This document shows positions 1-8,877 of a stretch of DNA of 64,000 nucleotides, piece by piece; positions within the stretch are counted from its first letter, which is position 1; each line of letters opens with the position of its first letter. A program made the position numbers and the translations under genes. Origin of the DNA: Salinimicrobium sp963739625 (GTDB taxonomy: Bacteria > Bacteroidota > Bacteroidia > Flavobacteriales > Flavobacteriaceae); assembly GCA_963739625.1 (NCBI GenBank), contig CAVUAU010000002.1, positions 1 through 64,000 on the forward strand. Reading direction: 5' to 3'. Below the pieces are notes generated by a model that saw only the letters and a program-made list of their open reading frames with translations, did no database searches and was not told the DNA's origin.

Positions 1-1
1 A

Positions 2-775
2 AGACAGCGTCTTTGGATTATGTACCAGTCTCCGGCAGGGTATCACCGTCAACTCCTGGTAACACGAGATCCTGAAACCACTTCTGGTTTTGATCTCGGT
101 TATGATGCCGCTTTGAACGAGAACAATCCTGAAGATATGTATTGGCTCATCAATAATTATGAGTTTGTAATCCAGGGAGTACCCGATTTTGCCGAAGATC
201 GTGTTCTGCCATTAGGTATAAAGACCGGTGAGCAAGGAGAATTCAGCATTGCCATAGATGAACTTGAGAATATACCAGATGATTTTCCAATCTATGTAAG
301 AGACAGTGTTAATAACGTCTATCACAACCTGCGGAATTCAGAATTTAAAGCTGTCACAGGAGCGGGAAAAGACCATAAGAGGTTTTCAATAGTTTTCAGC
401 ATTCCTGAAGAACAACCCAATCCCGATGAAGGTGGCGGAGAGACCGAAAATCCGGATGAAGGGGAACCCGACAATGGAGGTTCTGATGGAAGCCCAGATG
501 AGGGAGGCGTAGAAGAACCGGGTATCCCGACAGGGGGCAAACTCTTACTGGTATATTCCGGCACCGAAAAAGCCGTTATTATCCAAAACCCAGATCTGCT
601 GAATATTGAAAAAGCGGTTCTTTTCAATGGTCTTGGACAGGAACTACAACATTTTGATCTTAATTCTTCTGAAGCCAGAATTCCGGTGGCCGTAGAGGTC
701 ACAAATACCGGGGTATATTTTATAAGAGTTTACTACAGTGACGGTACTGCATCTCTGAAATTCCTTGTAGAGTAG
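2..775 (+). CDS. C-terminal part of a T9SS-exported surface or secreted protein
   Basis: Only the 3' part of the gene is in the window. The frame is open from base 2, so the first ATG at base 20 is internal rather than the real start. The visible 257 residues show a region of unclear fold, then a Gly/Asp/Glu/Pro-rich linker at about residues 135-175. They end with a roughly 75-residue type A sorting domain of the Bacteroidota type IX secretion system, with the usual GVYFIRV strand and a final short hydrophobic strand ending FLVE. Such domains direct export across the outer membrane and are cleaved on arrival. The catalytic or adhesive part lies upstream and cannot be named. Confidence is high for the sorting domain, none for function. 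Confidence 0.8.
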   Translation, partial: RQRLWIMYQSPAGYHRQLLVTRDPETTSGFDLGYDAALNENNPEDMYWLINNYEFVIQGVPDFAEDRVLPLGIKTGEQGEFSIAIDELENIPDDFPIYVRDSVNNVYHNLRNSEFKAVTGAGKDHKRFSIVFSIPEEQPNPDEGGGETENPDEGEPDNGGSDGSPDEGGVEEPGIPTGGKLLLVYSGTEKAVIIQNPDLLNIEKAVLFNGLGQELQHFDLNSSEARIPVAVEVTNTGVYFIRVYYSDGTASLKFLVE

Positions 776-1090
776 TTAGACTTAAGATAGAAAAAAGAAA
801 AAAGAGTAAAGACTGAAGAATTTTTTCTAAGAGGGATTTTTATTACCCTCTAAAAATGGGCTTTTTGAGTGGCCTTTTCAGCAAAGAGAACCAATTCACA
901 ACTTTATTCTTTTCCAATAGACAGAAATCAGCACTCATCTGCGTATTAGAAAAAAATAAGAGTAAAGACTAGACTAAAGGGAGCTTCTAAAACTGTATCC
1001 AATTAACCGGGTTAATATAATTTTCTGATTAACCAATATCCAATTGACCAATCTCCAATTAACCATTTAACCATTTTCCCATTAACCAGT
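776..1090. other. Intergenic region with short repeats between convergent genes
   Basis: No gene is seen in these 315 bases. They hold a 6-bp stem (AGAGGG/CCCTCT, 830-851), two copies of the 13-mer AAGAGTAAAGACT (802-814 and 958-970), and a run of degenerate TTAACC/CCAATT repeats from about 1000 to 1088 that stops right at the rsmG stop codon. Confidence 0.6.
1000..1088. repeat. Degenerate tandem repeat built from CCAATTAACC
   Basis: About eight imperfect copies of a CCAATTAACC-like unit of 8-15 bp (variants CCAATTGACC, CATTTAACC, CCATTAACC) lie directly after the stop codon of rsmG. A repeat of different sequence sits at the same relative place after trkH (4349-4383). Function is unknown; slippage-prone 3' spacer DNA is the simplest reading. 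Confidence 0.55.
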
Positions 1091-1741
1091 TCACTTTTTG
1101 TACTTCAGCGGAAGGTGGACCACCTTCTTAGTTTCGAAGAAATCTTCCTCAAAGTAATCTTGCAGGTCATAAATTGTGGCCTTGGGATAATCGGCCAGTT
1201 CTTCAGAAAGATCTCCTCCTTTTAGGTAGAGTATTCCATTTTTTAGCTCGTGTTTGCTTGTCTTGGCAATCTTTCCTTTCGTCCAGTGCACAAAAGTTGG
1301 CATTGCGGCCACCGCCCTACTCACAATAAAGTCGAACTCCCCATTGATCTCTTCTACCCTGGAATTTGTGCTCTTCACATTTTGAAGATCCAGGCCTTCA
1401 ACTACCTCATCGACCACTTTAATCTTTTTCCCTATGCTGTCTACCAGCCTAAAAGAGGTTTCGGGAAAAAGGATCGCCAGCGGAATTCCGGGGAAACCGC
1501 CTCCGGTTCCCACGTCTAAAATAGCGGCACCCGGTTTGAATTCCTGCACTTTGGCGATTCCCAAAGAATGCAGGACATGTCTAAGGTAAAGTTCATCAAT
1601 ATCTTTCCTGGAAACCACATTGATCTTCATGTTCCAGTCTTTGTATAATTCCTGTAATGCCGAAAATTGGTCCAGCTGTTCGTGGGTGAGATTGGGAAAA
1701 TATTTTTGAATGAGCTCCAAAGTTTCTTTAATTTTCAGCAA
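1091..1741 (-). CDS. rsmG: 16S rRNA (guanine527-N7)-methyltransferase RsmG
   Basis: RsmG (GidB) places the m7G527 mark in helix 18 of 16S rRNA using S-adenosylmethionine. The 216-residue product has the family's SAM-binding glycine loop DVGTGGGFPGIPLA near residue 77, preceded by the RKDIDELYLRHVLHS segment. Length is normal. No ATG start is available: the reading frame opens with TTG at 1741, and a second in-frame TTG at 1720 would give MELIQKYFPNL, which resembles the usual N-terminus of flavobacterial homologues, so the true start may be 1720. The gene is divergent from the desaturase gene and convergent with the T9SS protein gene. Confidence 0.92.
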   Translation of the reverse strand: MLKIKETLELIQKYFPNLTHEQLDQFSALQELYKDWNMKINVVSRKDIDELYLRHVLHSLGIAKVQEFKPGAAILDVGTGGGFPGIPLAILFPETSFRLVDSIGKKIKVVDEVVEGLDLQNVKSTNSRVEEINGEFDFIVSRAVAAMPTFVHWTKGKIAKTSKHELKNGILYLKGGDLSEELADYPKATIYDLQDYFEEDFFETKKVVHLPLKYKK

Positions 1742-1782
1742 AAGTAGTTATTTTAAGGCAGTTAATTGTGCAGGCAAATACT

Positions 1783-1810
1783 TGCAAAGTATTTTAATGT
1801 TTTACCTTTG
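1783..1810 (+). promoter_or_regulatory. Bacteroidota-type promoter of the desaturase gene
   Basis: TTG at 1783-1785 and TACCTTTG at 1803-1810 match the -33 TTG and -7 TAnnTTTG elements, with a 17-bp spacer. Transcription would start near 1817. This rules out the GTG at 1810 as start codon and favours ATG at 1828. Confidence 0.7.
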
Positions 1811-1827
1811 TGGTTCAATTTTTATTT

Positions 1828-2928
1828 ATGAATACCAATAACATACGTTTCTCCAGGACAGACTCGGCAAAATTTTTTCGCACCCTCAACAAAAGGGTAA
1901 ACACATATTTTAAAGAGAATAATCTTTCAAAAACCGGAAACTGGAAACTGCACCTCAAGGCGGTGATCATGTTTAGCATTTTCCTCACGCCTTATTTTTT
2001 GATCTTAAGCCTCGACATTTCCCAGTGGTGGATGCTTTTACTTACTGTCGTTATGGGCGTTGGCATGGCCGGCGTGGGCATGAATATCATGCATGACGGG
2101 AACCACGGTTCTTATTCATCAAAAAATTGGATAAACAAGTTGATGGGAGGCACCATCTATGTCCTGGCGGGAAATGTTTATAACTGGCAGGTACAACACA
2201 ATGTGCTTCACCATACTTATACCAATATTCACGGTCATGATGAAGATCTGGATGCCGGAAGGATCATTAGGTTTACTGAACATGCACAATGGCGGCCTTT
2301 TCACAGATTTCAGCATTACTATTCGGTATTTCTATATGGCCTGCTTACCTTCAACTGGGCCCTTACTGTTGATTTTAAGCAAACAAAAAGGTATCTTACC
2401 AAAAAACTTTCCTACGGAAAAATGCCAAGCCCGGTACAACAGTGGAGCATCCTGGCAATCACAAAACTCATCTATATTTCGATCTGGATCATCCTTCCCA
2501 TGTTAATCCTTTCGATAGCATGGTGGAAGATCCTTATCGGCTTTTTTGTAATGCACTATACTGCCGGACTCATCCTGAGCATTGTTTTTCAGCTGGCACA
2601 CGTGGTTGAAAAGACCGATATGCCGCTACCCGATAATACCGGTTCAATGAAGAATACCTGGGCCATTCATCAATTGTTCACAACGGTCAACTTTTCTACC
2701 CGCAACAAATTGATCAACTGGTTTACCGGCGGACTAAATCATCAGGTAGAGCACCATATTTTTCCGAACATTAGTCACATTCATTACAGTAAATTGTCTA
2801 AAATTGTGCGGGAAACTGCAATGGAATGTCAGTTGCCGTATAACGAATACCAAACTATGACCGCAGCTATTGCAGCACATTTCCAACACCTCAAGCAAAT
2901 GGGCGCAAAGCCGGCAATTTCAGCTTAA
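1828..2928 (+). CDS. Membrane fatty acid desaturase (acyl lipid / acyl-CoA type)
   Basis: The 366-residue product is an integral membrane di-iron desaturase that inserts a double bond into a fatty acyl chain. Three histidine boxes are visible: HDGNHG (about residue 89), HNVLHH (about 124) and QVEHH near residue 320. A QxxHH third box is typical of the front-end and linoleoyl-CoA desaturase branch. Hydrophobic pairs flank the first box (about 42-85) and precede the third (about 205-250). The start is set at ATG 1828 because the good promoter overlaps the in-frame GTG at 1810. A role in keeping membranes fluid in the cold is inferred; substrate and position of the double bond cannot be read from the sequence. 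Confidence 0.88.
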   Translation: MNTNNIRFSRTDSAKFFRTLNKRVNTYFKENNLSKTGNWKLHLKAVIMFSIFLTPYFLILSLDISQWWMLLLTVVMGVGMAGVGMNIMHDGNHGSYSSKNWINKLMGGTIYVLAGNVYNWQVQHNVLHHTYTNIHGHDEDLDAGRIIRFTEHAQWRPFHRFQHYYSVFLYGLLTFNWALTVDFKQTKRYLTKKLSYGKMPSPVQQWSILAITKLIYISIWIILPMLILSIAWWKILIGFFVMHYTAGLILSIVFQLAHVVEKTDMPLPDNTGSMKNTWAIHQLFTTVNFSTRNKLINWFTGGLNHQVEHHIFPNISHIHYSKLSKIVRETAMECQLPYNEYQTMTAAIAAHFQHLKQMGAKPAISA

Positions 2929-2945
2929 ATAACTAACCACTATCT

Positions 2946-4137
2946 ATGTATAAACTATCTGATCGAATCAATAGCATGTCCACCTCCCAAACTCTTGCCA
3001 TGGCCGCAAAGACGAGGGAACTTAAAGCCGAAGGAAAAGACATTATTGGCCTTAGCCTGGGAGAACCCGATTTTAACACTCCCGATTTTATTAAAGAGGC
3101 AGCCATTGAAGCTATCAATGAGAATTATAATTCATATACCCCCGTAGACGGTTATGTTGAACTTAAAGATGCTATCATCAACAAGTTCAAACGCGATAAT
3201 AACCTTACCTACGATCGCTCACAGATCGTTGTTTCTACAGGTGCAAAACAGTCACTGGCAAATGTGGCCATGGTCATGCTCAATGAAGGCGACGAGGTGA
3301 TCCTCCCCTGCCCTTACTGGGTGAGCTATGCCGAAATAGTAAAACTTGGCGAAGGTGTGCCCGTGGAAGTTCAAACCACGGTAGAAAACGATTTTAAAAT
3401 GACCCCGCAGCAGTTGGAAGAAGCAATTACTCCTAAGACTAAAATGCTTTGGTACAGCTCTCCCTGTAATCCCAGCGGGATGGTCTACAGCAAAGAGGAG
3501 TTGAGAGCCCTGGCCGATGTACTTCAAAAATATCCTGATATTATCGTGGTGAGCGATGAGATCTATGAACATATAAATTTCGTGGGCGGGCATTTTTCAA
3601 TGGCTCAGTTTGATGATATGTACGACCGTGTGGTCACCGTCAACGGAGTTTCAAAAGCTTTTGCCATGACCGGCTGGAGGATAGGGTATATTGGAGGTCC
3701 CGCAGAGATCGCACGCGCCTGTAACAAGATGCAGGGGCAAATTACCAGCGGCGCCAATTGTATCGCCCAACGTGCCGTCATCACTGCACTTGAGGCGCCG
3801 GTGAGCAAGATCCAGTACATGATCGACCGCTTCAAGAGTAGAAGAACCCTTATTATTGACCTTTTGAAGGAGATAGAAGGTTTTGTAATTACAGAACCCG
3901 AAGGTGCTTTTTACGTGTTCCCGGATATCTCCTTATTTCTTCGGAAAAACCCTGAAAGGCCATAAGATCAACGATGCTACAGATTTTTCAATGTTCCTGT
4001 TAGAGGAAGCATTGGTGGCAACGGTGACGGGAGAAGCATTTGGCAGCCCCAACTGCATCCGTCTTTCTTATGCGGCAAGTGAAGCCGAAATAGAGGAAGC
4101 CATGAAGAGGATCAAAAATGCTGTTTCTGAAGCTTAA
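2946..4137 (+). pseudogene. aspC: Aspartate aminotransferase family gene with one frameshift
   Basis: This is a PLP-dependent class I aminotransferase (aspartate or aromatic type) linking 2-oxoglutarate/glutamate and amino acid pools. The first frame (2946-3965) carries LSLGEPDFNTP and the PLP lysine in NGVSKAFAMTGWRIGY near residue 235. The reading frame then changes near 3933. Removing one T from TCCTTATTTC restores GAFYVFPDISYFFGKTLKG and joins the rest (to 4137), giving a normal length of about 396 residues. All motifs and the complete C-terminal part survive with no other damage. A one-base sequencing error or a very recent mutation both fit. Two strong hairpins follow the gene. Confidence 0.85.
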
Positions 4138-4160
4138 TACTTCGGAATAATAAAGTCTCA

Positions 4161-4206
4161 AAAAGCCCTTTTTCAGAAGCTATTGAAAAAGGGCTTTATT
4201 TTTTAG
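4161..4206 (+). terminator. Rho-independent terminator after aspC
   Basis: A perfect 14-bp stem (4162-4175 with 4184-4197, 8-nt loop) is followed by a T-rich run. It is placed to end the desaturase-aspC transcription unit. Confidence 0.8.
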
Positions 4207-4222
4207 CTTTGGAAGGAATCCT

Positions 4223-4263
4223 AAAAGAGGTGTCAAAAATGACATTTTAGACACCTCTTTTTT
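4223..4263. terminator. Second, probably bidirectional hairpin
   Basis: A 12-bp stem (AAAAGAGGTGTC with GACACCTCTTTT) is followed by T-runs on both strands. The loop contains AAAATGACATTTT, one of the dispersed palindromes of this window. It could end aspC on the plus strand and trkAH on the minus strand. Confidence 0.65.
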
Positions 4264-4348
4264 GATATCGTTTATCCACGGAAACTTCAGAAAATATAAC
4301 CTGTCAAAAAAGGCATTTTTGCGAGACAATAAATTTCCCGCTTTTGCT

Positions 4349-4383
4349 GAACACTGAACACTGGGCACTGAGCACTGAGCACT
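4349..4383. repeat. Five 7-bp tandem repeats (GRRCACT) after trkH
   Basis: GAACACT, GAACACT, GGGCACT, GAGCACT, GAGCACT run head to tail and stop four bases from the trkH stop codon. Function is unknown. Confidence 0.75.
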
Positions 4384-4387
4384 GAAA

Positions 4388-5884
4388 CTAGCGGTTTCTC
4401 CAGAAGAACGGTGTGAACAGGATAAGAACGGTAAATAGCTCCAGCCTTCCGATGAACATCAGGAAGGCACACCACCATTTTCCGGCCGATGGAAGTACAT
4501 CGTAATTTTCAACAGGGCCCAAAAATCCGAAAGCCGGACCGATATTTCCTAAAGAAGAGGCTGCGCCGCCAAGTGCGGTCACAAAATCAATTCCCATTGC
4601 AGCCAGAACCACTGCGCCAATAATAAAGAACAGCATGTAAAGGATAAAAAATCCAAGAATGTTGAAAACGATCTTTTTACTGATGCTTTTTCCGTTATAG
4701 TGGAGCGGCAGCACAGCATTTGGATGTAAAGTGCGTTTAAATTCTGTGATCCCATTCCTAATCATGATCACATGCCTCATGACCTTTACCCCACCGGCCG
4801 TTGAACCTGCCGACCCTCCCAGGAAGAAAATTCCGAAGAAAAAAACTGTCAAAAATGGCGCCCAAAGCGTATAATCTGCTGAAACAAATCCGGTGGTGGT
4901 TACGACCGAAACTACCTGGAACAATCCATGCCTAAAAGAACTTTCCAGGCGTCCCAGCACCATGGGATGTTCGACAGAGGAGATAGTAAAATCTGCCACA
5001 AAAAAGATGACCAAAGATGCAATGAGCGCAAAACTGATGACAAAATAACTGTACCACCTGAATTCCTCATCCCGAAAAACCTTCCGGAATTTTCCTTTGA
5101 ACCCAAAGTAGCTAATCACGAAATTCATACCTGCCAAAAACATAAAAAGGATCACAATGTACTGTACCGCGGGCATGTGGTTCCAATGGGCGAGACTGGC
5201 ATTTTTTGTTGAAAATCCCCCTGTAGACATCGTAGCCATAGAATGATTAAGGGCATCATAAAAACCCATTCCTGCCAATTTGAGTAGAAGGGTTTCGGCT
5301 AAAGTAAGGCCAACATAGATATACCACAGCCGCTTGGCAGTATCGGTAATACGCGGTTTAAGTTTATCGGCACTGGGGCCTGGAGCTTCCGCAGCAAAAA
5401 GCTGCATCCCGCCAATTCCCAGAAGCGGCAAAATGGCTACCGCCAGCACGATAATACCCATTCCTCCAATCCAGTGGGTAAGGCTGCGCCATAAAAGCAC
5501 CCCTTTGGGTATGGCTTCAATATTGTTTAGAATGGTTGCCCCGGTCGTGGTGTAACCGGACATGGTCTCAAAAAAGGCATTTGTAAACGAGGGAATGCTT
5601 CCGGTAAGTACATAAGGTAAAGTGCCACTCAAGGCCATTAAAACCCACCCCAGGCTCACAATGAGGTAACCGTCTCTTTTCTTAACTTCCCGTTGGTGCA
5701 TTCTTGTGAGAAACATAAGAACAAGCCCCGCCGAAATGCAGAGTACTGCCGCCACAAAGATCCCCGTGACAGCATCTTCCCCATAATACAGGCTCGCCAG
5801 AGACGCCAGGAGCATGAATGCTCCATTGCAGGCAAGCAATAATCCCATGATGTGCGCGATAATGGGCAGGTTCAATCTTGGCAT
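4388..5884 (-). CDS. trkH: Potassium uptake protein TrkH (membrane channel subunit)
   Basis: TrkH/KtrB-type proteins form the K+ path across the inner membrane. The 498-residue product is highly hydrophobic and shows the four-fold pore-loop pattern of the superfamily, with filter-like segments SGYTTTGAT, STGGFST, TTTGFVS and SSLGNIGP in order. Its start codon shares one base with the TAA of trkA (TAATG), so the two are translationally coupled. The cytoplasmic NAD-binding gate TrkA is the upstream partner. Length is normal for the bacteroidetal form. Confidence 0.93.
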   Translation of the reverse strand: MPRLNLPIIAHIMGLLLACNGAFMLLASLASLYYGEDAVTGIFVAAVLCISAGLVLMFLTRMHQREVKKRDGYLIVSLGWVLMALSGTLPYVLTGSIPSFTNAFFETMSGYTTTGATILNNIEAIPKGVLLWRSLTHWIGGMGIIVLAVAILPLLGIGGMQLFAAEAPGPSADKLKPRITDTAKRLWYIYVGLTLAETLLLKLAGMGFYDALNHSMATMSTGGFSTKNASLAHWNHMPAVQYIVILFMFLAGMNFVISYFGFKGKFRKVFRDEEFRWYSYFVISFALIASLVIFFVADFTISSVEHPMVLGRLESSFRHGLFQVVSVVTTTGFVSADYTLWAPFLTVFFFGIFFLGGSAGSTAGGVKVMRHVIMIRNGITEFKRTLHPNAVLPLHYNGKSISKKIVFNILGFFILYMLFFIIGAVVLAAMGIDFVTALGGAASSLGNIGPAFGFLGPVENYDVLPSAGKWWCAFLMFIGRLELFTVLILFTPFFWRNR

Positions 5885-7233
5885 TACAGGAAGAGTTTTT
5901 CTACTTTTTGAATGGCATCAGGCAGGCAGCAGATAACTGCCCTGTCCCCTGCCCTTATGGTAAAGTTACCCAAAGCTATCTGGCCTTCTCCTTCCCTTAT
6001 AATACCACCAATAATTGCAGCCCTGGGAAAATTGAGGTCGATGATCCGCCTGTTACACACCTTAGAAGAAGGTTTCACAACGAATTCCAACAGCTCAGCC
6101 TCCATATTATTGAGCCTAGTAATAGCAACCACCTCACCTTTTCTTACGTACCTGAAGATATTATTGGCCGCCAGCAGCTTTTTATTGATGAGGGTGTCTA
6201 TTCCTATTGAATGGCTTAACTGAAAGTAATCCATATTCTCAACCAAAGCAATCGTTCTTTTGACCTTTTTGGATTTGGCCATTAAACAGGTCATGATGTT
6301 AGTTTCAGAATTTCCGGAAACTGCAATAAATGCATCCATGTCCTGTATATTCTCCTCCTCGAGCAGTTCTACATTGCGACCGTCCCCATGAATGACCAAC
6401 GCCTTTGGCAGTTCATCTGCGAGGTCATAAGCAGTAGCCTTATTGCTCTCAATGAGCTTCACATTCATTTTTTTCCTGCAAAGATCCCTTGAAGTTTTCC
6501 GCCCTATCTTGCTGCCTCCAAGTATCATTACATTCTTCATCTCCTGGCGCACTTTCCCGGTAAGTTTGTAAAGGTTGCTCACCCCACCTTTAGTTGTAAT
6601 AAAATAAACCTGGTCTCCCGATTGAAAAATGGTGTCCCCACGGGGAATCACGGTATCCTGAAGACCATTGCGTCTCAAAGCGATTGGCATAAAGTGGATC
6701 TCGGGAAATATCCTTGCCGTCTCCTTTACAGATTTCCCCACAAAAGGCGCAGAAGAAGGTAAGCTAAGACCTACCATCGTAAGTGCACCACCTTCAAACT
6801 CATAGGTGTCATTGAAGGCTGTTTGATTTAACAGGAGCTCAATTTCTTTAGCTGCCAGTGCTTCAGGCGAAATGAGTTCATCAATTCCAAAACGGGTGAA
6901 TCCAATCTCCTCCTTATTTTCGAGAAATTCAGTATTTGCTATACGGGCAATTGTTTTTTTTGCTCCCAATTGTTTAGCCAGCACACAAACGGTAATGTTT
7001 GTGGTCTCACTGCTGGTGACCCCAATAACAAGATCGGCGTCTTTAACCTGTGCCTCTTTTAGAATCTTAATGGAAGTCGCGTCTCCCTTGACCGTGCGAA
7101 TGTCCAGGTGGGCATCTGCATAGTAGAGGCTATCCCTGTCGTTGTCGATAAGGGTGATATCCTGAGCTTCAAAAGAAAGTAATTTAGCGAGATGAAATCC
7201 TACTTCACCGGCACCGGCAATTATTATTCGCAT
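5884..7233 (-). CDS. trkA: Trk system potassium transporter TrkA (regulatory subunit)
   Basis: TrkA is the peripheral cytoplasmic subunit that gates TrkH in response to nucleotides. The 449-residue protein holds two tandem RCK_N/RCK_C units. The first Rossmann motif is MRIIIAGAGEVGFHLA at the N-terminus; the second is NVMILGGSKIGRKT near residue 234. Each is followed by a TrkA-C domain (the second ends with GDRAVICCLPD). The gene is first in a two-gene unit with trkH and is divergent from ubiE. Confidence 0.93.
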   Translation of the reverse strand: MRIIIAGAGEVGFHLAKLLSFEAQDITLIDNDRDSLYYADAHLDIRTVKGDATSIKILKEAQVKDADLVIGVTSSETTNITVCVLAKQLGAKKTIARIANTEFLENKEEIGFTRFGIDELISPEALAAKEIELLLNQTAFNDTYEFEGGALTMVGLSLPSSAPFVGKSVKETARIFPEIHFMPIALRRNGLQDTVIPRGDTIFQSGDQVYFITTKGGVSNLYKLTGKVRQEMKNVMILGGSKIGRKTSRDLCRKKMNVKLIESNKATAYDLADELPKALVIHGDGRNVELLEEENIQDMDAFIAVSGNSETNIMTCLMAKSKKVKRTIALVENMDYFQLSHSIGIDTLINKKLLAANNIFRYVRKGEVVAITRLNNMEAELLEFVVKPSSKVCNRRIIDLNFPRAAIIGGIIREGEGQIALGNFTIRAGDRAVICCLPDAIQKVEKLFL

Positions 7234-7340
7234 ACCAAAGGTTCGATTTCTATCAAAGTTACATTATTTCGACCAATACAAAACTGCTTCGCCGGCCGTC
7301 TAAATCGAGCTTTCAAAAAGGGAATTGGCAGATAAACTCG

Positions 7341-7348
7341 TATCTTTG
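7341..7348 (+). promoter_or_regulatory. -7 promoter box before ubiE/menG
   Basis: TATCTTTG fits TAnnTTTG and lies 15 bp before the ATG. No TTG is found at the usual 17-23 bp distance, so only the -7 element is claimed. Confidence 0.5.
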
Positions 7349-7362
7349 GCAAAAATCTGAGT

Positions 7363-8091
7363 ATGTCAAAAAAGATCACTCCTTATAAAGATTCCACCCT
7401 GAACAAAAAGCAACAGGTTGAGAAAATGTTTGACAATATTTCTGATAATTACGACGGTCTTAACCGGGTAATATCCTTCGGAATCGATGTTAAATGGAGA
7501 AAAAACCTCATTCAAATGGTTGCCGAGACCAATCCCGATGCTGTTTTAGACATTGCGACTGGAACAGGCGATCTTGCCATAAGTCTGGTTGATACCGGGG
7601 CATCAGAAATTATTGGCCTGGATCTTTCAGAAGGAATGCTTTCTGTAGGCCGGAAAAAGATAAAGGAGAGACAGCTTGATAAAAAGATTAAAATGGTGCA
7701 GGGAGATTCTGAGGACCTTCCTTTTGAAAATGATCATTTTGATGCAATAACAGTAGCTTTTGGGGTACGTAATTTTGAAAATCTCGAAAAAGGCTTATCA
7801 GAAATTTACCGTGTGCTCAAACCGGGAGGAATTTTTGCTGTTTTAGAGACTTCTGTTCCCACTAATTTTCCATTTAAACAAGGCTATCACTTCTACACAA
7901 AAAATATGCTACCGTTAATTGGAAAAATGTTTTCTAAAGACAAAGTGGCCTACTCCTATTTAAGCGAAAGTGCGGCTGCCTTTCCTCATGGAGAGCAGTT
8001 CAACAATATTTTGAGGAAAATTGGGTTTACTAATGTAGAAAACAAGCCGCAGACTTTTGGAGTAGCAACCATTTATACTGCCTCAAAATAG
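7363..8091 (+). CDS. ubiE: Demethylmenaquinone methyltransferase (UbiE/MenG)
   Basis: The enzyme C-methylates demethylmenaquinone to menaquinone with SAM, the last step of respiratory quinone synthesis. The 242-residue protein has the family N-terminal signature around FDNISDNYDGLNRVISFG, SAM motif DIATGTGDLA near residue 64, and the AFGVRNFEN and LKPGGIFAVLE segments of the UbiE/COQ5 family. Length is normal. It lies five bases before porT, an arrangement common in Flavobacteriia. As these bacteria use menaquinone, the MenG role is preferred. Confidence 0.94.
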   Translation: MSKKITPYKDSTLNKKQQVEKMFDNISDNYDGLNRVISFGIDVKWRKNLIQMVAETNPDAVLDIATGTGDLAISLVDTGASEIIGLDLSEGMLSVGRKKIKERQLDKKIKMVQGDSEDLPFENDHFDAITVAFGVRNFENLEKGLSEIYRVLKPGGIFAVLETSVPTNFPFKQGYHFYTKNMLPLIGKMFSKDKVAYSYLSESAAAFPHGEQFNNILRKIGFTNVENKPQTFGVATIYTASK

Positions 8092-8095
8092 TTTT

Positions 8096-8877
8096 ATGAA
8101 AAGAATCTTTGCAGTAATTGCCTTGATGTGTTTCGCCTTACCCGCCAAAAGCCAGATTTTTTCAGGCGAAGATGTCATCAATAATCCCAATTTTGACAAA
8201 CAGAGATGGTCTTATGGCTACTTTTTGGGTTTTAATACCTACGATTTCGATTTTGACTATAAGGATTATATAGCGAGTCGCTGCCAACAGGAAAAGATTT
8301 TTCTGTAGACAACACCATTGGTTTTAATGTTGGTTTGGTGGGGAATTTGCGTCTAAGCGAATACCTGGATCTAAGACTGGAGCCGGGGGTATCGTTTAAC
8401 AGGATCAATTTCCAGTTTTTTAAAGCCGACAGTGATTCTTTTAGAGAAATAAACTCGACTTACGTGCACGTCCCTCTTTTGCTGAAGTTTTCTACCAAGA
8501 GGATCAACAACTTCAAACCTTTTGTAGTGGGGGGAGTATCAACCTCTCTCAATCTTTCGAGTAATGAAAACAATCCGGATGATAATTACGATGGGCAGTT
8601 TAGAATGACCACCAACTCCTACTATTATGAGATTGGGTTTGGGATAGATCTCTATCTTTACTACTTCAAATTCACGCCATCATTGAGAGGAATTTTTGCA
8701 ATAAATGATGAGTTGGTTCGCGATGACAATCCCAACAGCATCTTCACTTCCAATGTAGATAAAATGTCTTCCCGCGGAGTATTCCTAAACTTTACCTTTC
8801 CAGTAAGACTCCTTCTCGAAAATTCACTTAAAAAAATAGCTGTTGCAGTAGCAACATTAAGACTCTCTGTCTCCTGA
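8096..8877 (+). pseudogene. porT: PorT-family T9SS outer membrane protein, two frameshifts
   Basis: PorT (SprT in gliding flavobacteria) is a beta-barrel protein needed for type IX secretion and gliding. The first frame (8096-8308) gives a signal peptide and an N-terminal strand region; the rest is in another frame (from about 8285). Restoring one C in AGTCGCTG near 8280 yields ASPLPTGKDFSVDNTIGF and joins the two. A second shift, an extra C at 8800-8801, makes the frame run on to 8877; without it the gene would end NFTFQ and stop at 8806. With both corrected, length is about 236 residues. The position after ubiE and before an SpoU gene and tamL supports the identity. The window encodes T9SS substrates, so sequence error is more likely than loss. 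Confidence 0.75.

Noticed and set aside
322..702. Minus-strand gene opposite the T9SS protein
   Set aside because: It is the mirror of the Gly/Asp/Glu/Pro-rich linker and shows only low-complexity Ser/Pro sequence.
1810..1827. GTG at 1810 as start of the desaturase
   Set aside because: It overlaps the last base of the -7 promoter box; the transcript would begin downstream of it.
3904..4137. Independent small gene after aspC
   Set aside because: The residues from FFGKTLKG to SEA are the C-terminal domain of the aminotransferase; one extra T separates the frames.
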